Source of the DNA: Plantactinospora mayteni
GTDB taxonomy: Bacteria; Actinomycetota; Actinomycetes; Mycobacteriales; Micromonosporaceae
Direction of reading: 5' to 3'
Assembly: GCF_016862935.1 (NCBI RefSeq)
Contig: NZ_BONX01000012.1
Location: 62,001 to 126,000 of the forward strand
Length of the DNA: 64,000 nt
Below, one piece after another: positions 59,801-64,000 of this stretch (its first letter is position 1; each line of letters opens with the position of its first letter). The position numbers and the translations under genes are program-made. The notes beneath the pieces were generated by a model. That model worked only from the letters and a program-made list of their open reading frames with translations, made no database searches and had not been told where the DNA came from.

Positions 59801-61168
59801 ATGCGGACTGGGCCACAGCTACGTCACGCGAGACGCGCCGCAAACCTCACGCTCGCCGAGGTCGCACGGCTCGGAGACCTGTCCGCAGGCCACCTCTCGC
59901 GTATCGAATCCGGGAAGCGGCCGGTCACGCCGGCCACCGTCGATCTGTATCAACGGGCGATACGAGGCGCTATCGCTGAGCTTCCCTCGCCGCCGATGGT
60001 GGACGACGTGAGACGATCAAGCTTCTCGGCACTCGCTGGCGCCACCGCCGCAAACGTCGTCACGGGCGACCCACCCGAGATGAACCAAAGTTGCGGATGT
60101 CCTCCCAGACCCAGAGATGAGGATAGTTCGGTGAATCGTCGCGCGGTTCTGTACGGTCTTGCAGGAGCGGCTGGCACGCTGAGCGGTGCGGCAGGACCAC
60201 TTGCCGACCGCTTGGAGTCGCTCCGGCGTGGCGTCGATAGAGAAATGGATTCCGACACCACCAACGCAGACGTTGACGAGTGGGAGCGAGTTGCATTCGA
60301 ACACGCACACGAGGTCGGCCTGCTGTCGCCTGAGCGTGTGCTTCCCGAACTCGTAGCGGATCTAGACGAGGTACAGGCACGATTGTTGAGGGCCTCCGGA
60401 GATTTGCGTGTCGGCCTGGCACGCGTTTGTGGTCAACTGAGCGCACTCATCGCGATCACCCTTCTCAATCTCGATAACGCGCAGCCGGCAAGGCGCTACT
60501 GGCGCACAGCGATACGTGCCGTTGACAGCACAGCAGACCGCAACCTTCAATCATTGATACGAGGCCGACGTGCGGTGTACGCACTATATGACCAGCGCTC
60601 TGCATCAACTGTCCTCGCACTTGCCGACGAAGCAGTTGGCGCCTCGCAGGGAATCGTGTGTGCGGGCACAGTGAGTGGCCAGGCGGCTCGCACTCAAGCA
60701 TTAGCCCTATTGGGCCGACACGACGAAGCCCGAGCTGCACTTCGCCAGCTGTTCACGTTATTTGCCCAGCTACCACAGGATACGACCACAGACCGACGCT
60801 CCCAATGGGGATGGAGTGAACAACGTCTACGGCACGTCGAAAGTCACGTACATTCATGTGCCGGTCGCACTAGTGACGCAACAAGCGCGCAAGACGCGGC
60901 GCTGTCGCTGTACCCGCCTCGCGCCTACCAGGGTCCAACTCAAATCGAACTACACAGGGCCATCTGTCTAATTGCCGCCGGCGACCCATCCGAGGGTGCC
61001 CGCCACGTGGTTCGAATCGTAGGCGCGCTTCCGGATCCCTTGCGTCGGGACGCACTCGTGCGCCGGACAGCCGCACTGGCACTTGATGTGGTGCCGGCCA
61101 GCGCGGCGAAATTGCCGGCTGTTTCTGAAGCACATGAACTGTTGGCGCTGCCGATTGGGATGCCATGA
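59801..61168 (+). CDS. XRE-family regulator with TPR-like C-terminal domain
   Basis: 455-residue protein. Helix-turn-helix at residues 4-50 (RHARRAANLTLAEVARLGDLSAGHLSRIESGKRPVTPATV). A Gly/Ala-rich stretch NRRAVLYGLAGAAGTLSGAAG follows, as in many XRE-TPR regulators. The rest is helical repeats resembling tetratricopeptides. ATG 59801 has GGAGTAAAG. Its GC is visibly lower than the surroundings, pointing to transfer. Coupled by ATGA to a GNAT gene. Confidence 0.85.
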   Translation: MRTGPQLRHARRAANLTLAEVARLGDLSAGHLSRIESGKRPVTPATVDLYQRAIRGAIAELPSPPMVDDVRRSSFSALAGATAANVVTGDPPEMNQSCGCPPRPRDEDSSVNRRAVLYGLAGAAGTLSGAAGPLADRLESLRRGVDREMDSDTTNADVDEWERVAFEHAHEVGLLSPERVLPELVADLDEVQARLLRASGDLRVGLARVCGQLSALIAITLLNLDNAQPARRYWRTAIRAVDSTADRNLQSLIRGRRAVYALYDQRSASTVLALADEAVGASQGIVCAGTVSGQAARTQALALLGRHDEARAALRQLFTLFAQLPQDTTTDRRSQWGWSEQRLRHVESHVHSCAGRTSDATSAQDAALSLYPPRAYQGPTQIELHRAICLIAAGDPSEGARHVVRIVGALPDPLRRDALVRRTAALALDVVPASAAKLPAVSEAHELLALPIGMP

Positions 61169-61716
61169 TCAACACACCTGAGATTGCGTTTTCTCATTAC
61201 GATGCAGAAAGCACGGAGGAGATTCTTGACACAATCGTTGTCCCAATATACGAAGCAACACACGCCGACGTTATCGGCAATCCTTTCTACAGCGCGGGGC
61301 GGTTCATCGAGCGGGTCCTCGGCTACCTGAAGGCACCTAACTTCGAAATTGTTGCGGGGCAGGTCGACGGACATCCAGTTGGACTGGCCTTTGGATATAC
61401 CTTGCCCGAGGCCGCCCGATGGTGGCAGGGCCTCACGACGCCAGTGGAATCGGACCTGATTCGAGAGGACGGGCGGCGCACCTTCGCCTTGTGCGAACTG
61501 ATGGTGCACCCCGATTGGCAGCGCCACGGTATCGCCCATGCACTACACAAGGAGCTTTTGCTTCACCGATCCGAGGAACGCGCGACGCTTTTGGTTCGCG
61601 AGGATAATACCGCCGCCCAGAAAGCGTACGCCAAATGGGGTTGGAACAAGATAGGAGAGCTCAAGCCGTACCCAGACTCACCAAACTATGACGCTCTAGT
61701 TCTGCAAATAGGATAA
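61165..61716 (+). CDS. GNAT-family N-acetyltransferase
   Basis: 183-residue acetyltransferase. The acetyl-CoA loop is HPDWQRHGIAHALHKELL (Q/RxxGxA), preceded by FALCELMV beta-strand 4. Further NTAAQKAYAKWGWNKIG is the C-terminal motif. Low GC like its partner. Likely modifies a small molecule or protein linked to the XRE regulator; not determined. Confidence 0.85.
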   Translation: MINTPEIAFSHYDAESTEEILDTIVVPIYEATHADVIGNPFYSAGRFIERVLGYLKAPNFEIVAGQVDGHPVGLAFGYTLPEAARWWQGLTTPVESDLIREDGRRTFALCELMVHPDWQRHGIAHALHKELLLHRSEERATLLVREDNTAAQKAYAKWGWNKIGELKPYPDSPNYDALVLQIG

Positions 61717-61809
61717 TCGGCAAGGAGGGACGTTAAGCCCCGATCGACAGTCGGTTCAAGCGCAACCTCGCCCAAGAGCTGCGCAATATCTCCGCGACGA
61801 GGCGGATCG

Positions 61810-61980
61810 GTGGTGCAGTGTCGTGCTCTTGCGTCAGGCGGCGCAGCCAGCCAGGAGGCGGTGAAGCTCGCTGTTGCCGAGGCATCACGGGTCGAGCAGG
61901 CCCCCGAGAACTTGCGCACCATGGCCGCGCTCATGGTCGGTGCGGATCTCATCACGACAACGACGGAGAATGCCCGATGA
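61810..61980 (+). CDS. Possible small protein translationally coupled to the PPC gene
   Basis: A 56-codon frame from GTG 61810 ends ...GADLITTTTENAR with its TGA overlapping the ATG of the next gene (ATGA). Alternation of Ala, Val, Glu suggests helices (SQEAVKLAVAEASRVEQAPENLRTMAAL). Could be a remnant of a longer gene. A GAGGCGG site lies upstream of the GTG. Tentative. Confidence 0.35.
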   Translation: MVQCRALASGGAASQEAVKLAVAEASRVEQAPENLRTMAALMVGADLITTTTENAR

Positions 61981-62309
61981 TCCTGGTATCCGTACTGCCC
62001 GGCCAGGAGGTCATGGCGACGTTGACCGCCGAGCTTGATACGCGGGGCGTGGCGAACGGCGCGATCGTGTCTCTGATAGGGGCGGTCGAGGGCTGCGCGA
62101 TCTCAACGATGGCAGCCGACGACCACACAAAGGACATCGTCACGGAGTACGGCGAGCCGATGGAGTTGACCGGGACCGGAGAGGCAAAGGACGGCGTGGT
62201 CCACGTTCACGTCGTGCTCGGCCGCCAGGACGACGAAGCGAAGGCTGGACACCTGCACTGGGGCAAGGTCGAACACTTTTTCGTCAATGCCTACGTCGTC
62301 CCACTGTGA
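61977..62309 (+). CDS. PPC/DUF296 domain protein
   Basis: 110-residue protein with the PPC fold (plants and prokaryotes conserved): VLPGQEVMATLTAELDTRGVANGAIVSLIGAVEGCAIS ... HVHVVLGRQDDEAKAGHLHWG. The paired histidines (VVHVHV, GHLHWG) are the metal-binding positions of bacterial PPC proteins. Starts at ATG 61977. Trimeric DNA-binding or nucleotide-binding roles are proposed in this family. Confidence 0.85.
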   Translation: MILVSVLPGQEVMATLTAELDTRGVANGAIVSLIGAVEGCAISTMAADDHTKDIVTEYGEPMELTGTGEAKDGVVHVHVVLGRQDDEAKAGHLHWGKVEHFFVNAYVVPL

Positions 62310-62499
62310 CTGGAGCTGACGCCGCCGATTGGGATGCGTGGTCAGCTCGGTGGCGAGGTCCGTGCCTCCGCCGCACGCGCCGTGATGCTGGGCCAGTAGG
62401 AATGGGCAAGGATTGGCGAGCTTTGTTGTACTGGCCGCACACCCGGAGATGTTGTTATTGCGGCGATCGAATCCACGAAACGGAACGGGTGGTTCAACC

Positions 62500-63258
62500 A
62501 TGCGCGTCGCCATCATCACCGGGGGGAGCTCGGGCATCGGGCAGAGCGCCGCCGTCCAGCTCGCGCAGCACGGGACGGGCGTAATCCTGACCTTCCAGGG
62601 CAACGAGGCCGGAGCTTTGGACACGGTCGCGACGATCGAAAAGCGCGGCGGTACGGCCGTCGCACTCCCACTCGATGTCGGCCGCTCCGAGACGTTTCCG
62701 GCCTTCCGCGACTCGGTGGTCGCCGCACTGCGCGACACCTGGCAGCGGGACAGCTTCGACTTCCTCGTCAACAACGCCGGAGCCGGCCACATGGCCCTGT
62801 TCGAGGACACCACCGAGGAGGATTTCGACAGGCTTGCGCGGGTACTCCTCAAGGGACCGTACTTCCTGACACAGACGCTGCTGCCGCTCATGGTCGACGG
62901 CGGTGCGATCGTCAACACCACGAGTAGTTCGGCCCGGATCGTGGGCCTGGAGCCGGGGTACTCCGCGTACGGGAGCATGAAGGGCGGGCTTGTGGTGCTG
63001 ACCCGCTACATGGCGAAGGAGTTCAGCAAGCGGGGCATCCGCGTCAACTCCGTCTCGCCCGGCGTCACCCGTACCCGCATCGGCGACAACGCGTTCGAAC
63101 GTTTCCCCGACCTGATCCCCGGCATCGCCGCCCGTACCGCCCTCGGCCGGATCGGCGAGCCGGACGACGTCGGCATGGCCATCGCGATGCTGCTCGGCGA
63201 GGAAAGCCGCTGGATCACCGCGCAGGACATCGAGGTCTCCGGGGGGTACGACCTCTGA
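62500..63258 (+). CDS. Short-chain dehydrogenase/reductase (FabG-like)
   Basis: 252-residue classical SDR. TGGSSGIGQ cofactor loop, NNAGAGH, catalytic Ser in VNTTSSSARI, YGSMK as the YxxxK motif, and PGVTRTRIG after it. C-terminus ITAQDIEVSGGYDL is typical. ATG 62500 has a weak GGTGG upstream. Substrate unknown; likely a small ketone or sugar derivative. Confidence 0.9.
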   Translation: MRVAIITGGSSGIGQSAAVQLAQHGTGVILTFQGNEAGALDTVATIEKRGGTAVALPLDVGRSETFPAFRDSVVAALRDTWQRDSFDFLVNNAGAGHMALFEDTTEEDFDRLARVLLKGPYFLTQTLLPLMVDGGAIVNTTSSSARIVGLEPGYSAYGSMKGGLVVLTRYMAKEFSKRGIRVNSVSPGVTRTRIGDNAFERFPDLIPGIAARTALGRIGEPDDVGMAIAMLLGEESRWITAQDIEVSGGYDL

Positions 63259-63264
63259 CGACCG

Positions 63265-63299
63265 GGCCGTGTCGAAGGTGTACGCCCTCCGACACGGCC
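63265..63299 (+). terminator. Terminator hairpin after the SDR gene
   Basis: Ten-base perfect arms ggccgtgtcg (63265-63274) and complement (63290-63299) with a 15-base loop, and a further partial outer stem. Lies between convergent genes. Confidence 0.6.
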
Positions 63300-63355
63300 G
63301 CCGGTCGGCGGTGCACAGGTCCGGCGAGAACCAGAACTCCGGAGGAGGCCACGGG

Positions 63356-64000
63356 TCAGTACGCGCCCCGGGTCCGGACCACCGCGCCGAAGGTCTTCCA
63401 CAGGATGGTCAGGTCAGCGGCGAGTGACCAGTTCTCCACGTAGTAGAGGTCCAGCCGGATGCCGTCCTCCCAGCTCAGGTCGGATCGGCCGCTGACCTGC
63501 CAGAGGCCGGTGATGCCCGGCTTCACCAGCAGCCGGCGGGCGACGTCGCCGTCGTAGCGGGCCACCTCGGACGGCAGCGGCGGGCGCGGCCCGACCAGGC
63601 TCATGTGCCCGAACAGCACGTTGGCGAGCTGCGGCAACTCGTCGAGGGACCACTTACGCAGGATCCGGCCGACCCGGGTGACCCGGGGATCGGCCCGCAT
63701 CTTGAACATCAGGCCGTCGGTCTCGTTCTTGGCGGCCAGCTCGGCAAGCAGCGCGTCCGCGTTGACCACCATGGTCCGGAACTTGTAGACCCCGAACTCC
63801 CGGCCGCCCTGGCCGACCCGGATCTGCCGGAAGATCACCGGCCCTCGGCTGTCCAGCTTGATGGCGAGCGCGACGACGGCGAGCAGCGGCAGGGCGACCG
63901 CGAGCGCCGTCGCGGCCAGGGCCCGGTCCACGAACGCCTTGACGATCTTCCGGGCGCCCCGGAACTCGGGCGCCTCGACGTGGATGAGCGGCAGTCCGGC
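63356..64000 (-). CDS. Polyprenyl-phosphate sugar transferase, truncated by the window
   Basis: C-terminal 214 residues of a bacterial sugar transferase (WcaJ/WbaP class) that puts the first sugar phosphate on undecaprenyl phosphate. Motifs: a membrane span [71 protein letters not shown] and [14 protein letters not shown]. The frame runs on past base 64000, so the start and N-terminal domain are outside. Initiates exopolysaccharide or glycan assembly. Confidence 0.9.
   Translation of the reverse strand, partial: AGLPLIHVEAPEFRGARKIVKAFVDRALAATALAVALPLLAVVALAIKLDSRGPVIFRQIRVGQGGREFGVYKFRTMVVNADALLAELAAKNETDGLMFKMRADPRVTRVGRILRKWSLDELPQLANVLFGHMSLVGPRPPLPSEVARYDGDVARRLLVKPGITGLWQVSGRSDLSWEDGIRLDLYYVENWSLAADLTILWKTFGAVVRTRGAY

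Noticed and set aside
59950-60446. Minus-strand frames inside the XRE gene
   Set aside because: Shadows; the plus strand encodes a complete XRE-TPR protein with good start and coupling.

Overview
The window is about 72% GC chromosomal DNA with NNC/NNG-biased codons, many GTG (and some TTG) starts and actinobacterial gene families: DUF397 proteins beside XRE/DUF5753 regulators, DUF3817, DUF5808, DUF6232/DUF6458-like proteins, a GPGG small membrane protein and an HrdB-like sigma factor. It is best read as an actinomycete of the Micromonosporaceae. No tRNA, rRNA, CRISPR array, replication origin, phage integrase or complete insertion sequence was seen.

Layout. 0.1-2.8 kb: a two-subunit M16 protease. 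2.9-7.8 kb: divergent secreted nuclease-like protein and large zinc metallopeptidase. 7.8-9.3 kb: DAHP synthase behind a leader region that looks like an aromatic amino-acid attenuator. 9.5-11.9 kb: class A penicillin-binding protein with PASTA domain. 12.2-15.1 kb: small conserved proteins. 15.3-17.4 kb: DUF397/XRE pair, a short dispersed repeat and a DUF6232-like protein. 18.0-21.2 kb: cell-wall block (NlpC/P60 hydrolase; alr-ddl operon on the other strand). 22.2-26.0 kb: a PH-like/ABC ATPase fusion plus permease, divergent from a YtrA-type GntR regulator and a DUF1648 protein. 26.0-28.5 kb: second DUF397/XRE pair and the sigma factor. 29.0-31.2 kb: murQ with its MurR/RpiR regulator. 31.4-36.9 kb: SDR, dTMP kinase-like protein, a nucleotidyltransferase-BON-phosphoesterase-GPGG run, M23 peptidase, HD hydrolase. 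37.0-43.6 kb: alpha-glucoside-type ABC importer without its ATPase, LacI regulator, GH13 enzyme. 43.7-51 kb: secreted small protein, MFS, PadR operon, amidase, beta-helix membrane protein and a repeat-rich cytosolic protein. 52.2-56.6 kb: xylB, xylA and divergent ROK repressor. 57.1-58.9 kb: MarR and a SpoIIE-type phosphatase lacking a key aspartate. 58.9-62.3 kb: a lower-GC segment with an XRE/GNAT pair and small proteins. The window ends with an SDR and a truncated polyprenyl sugar transferase.

How it works together. Peptidoglycan synthesis and recycling are strongly represented (PBP, NlpC/P60, Alr, Ddl, MurQ/MurR, M23). Sugar uptake is represented by the LacI-controlled importer plus GH13 enzyme and the xylose genes. 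Many promoters are visible as TAnnnT boxes 6-8 nt before a start codon, i.e. likely leaderless transcripts. I found no large, clearly new defence or biosynthetic system. The most interesting signals are the DAHP synthase leader, the overlapping face-to-face xylA/xylR promoters, the PH-ABC fusion under twin GntR operators, the NTase-BON-phosphoesterase-GPGG operon, a 92-97 bp dispersed repeat, and tandem repeats seeded on gene 3' ends.
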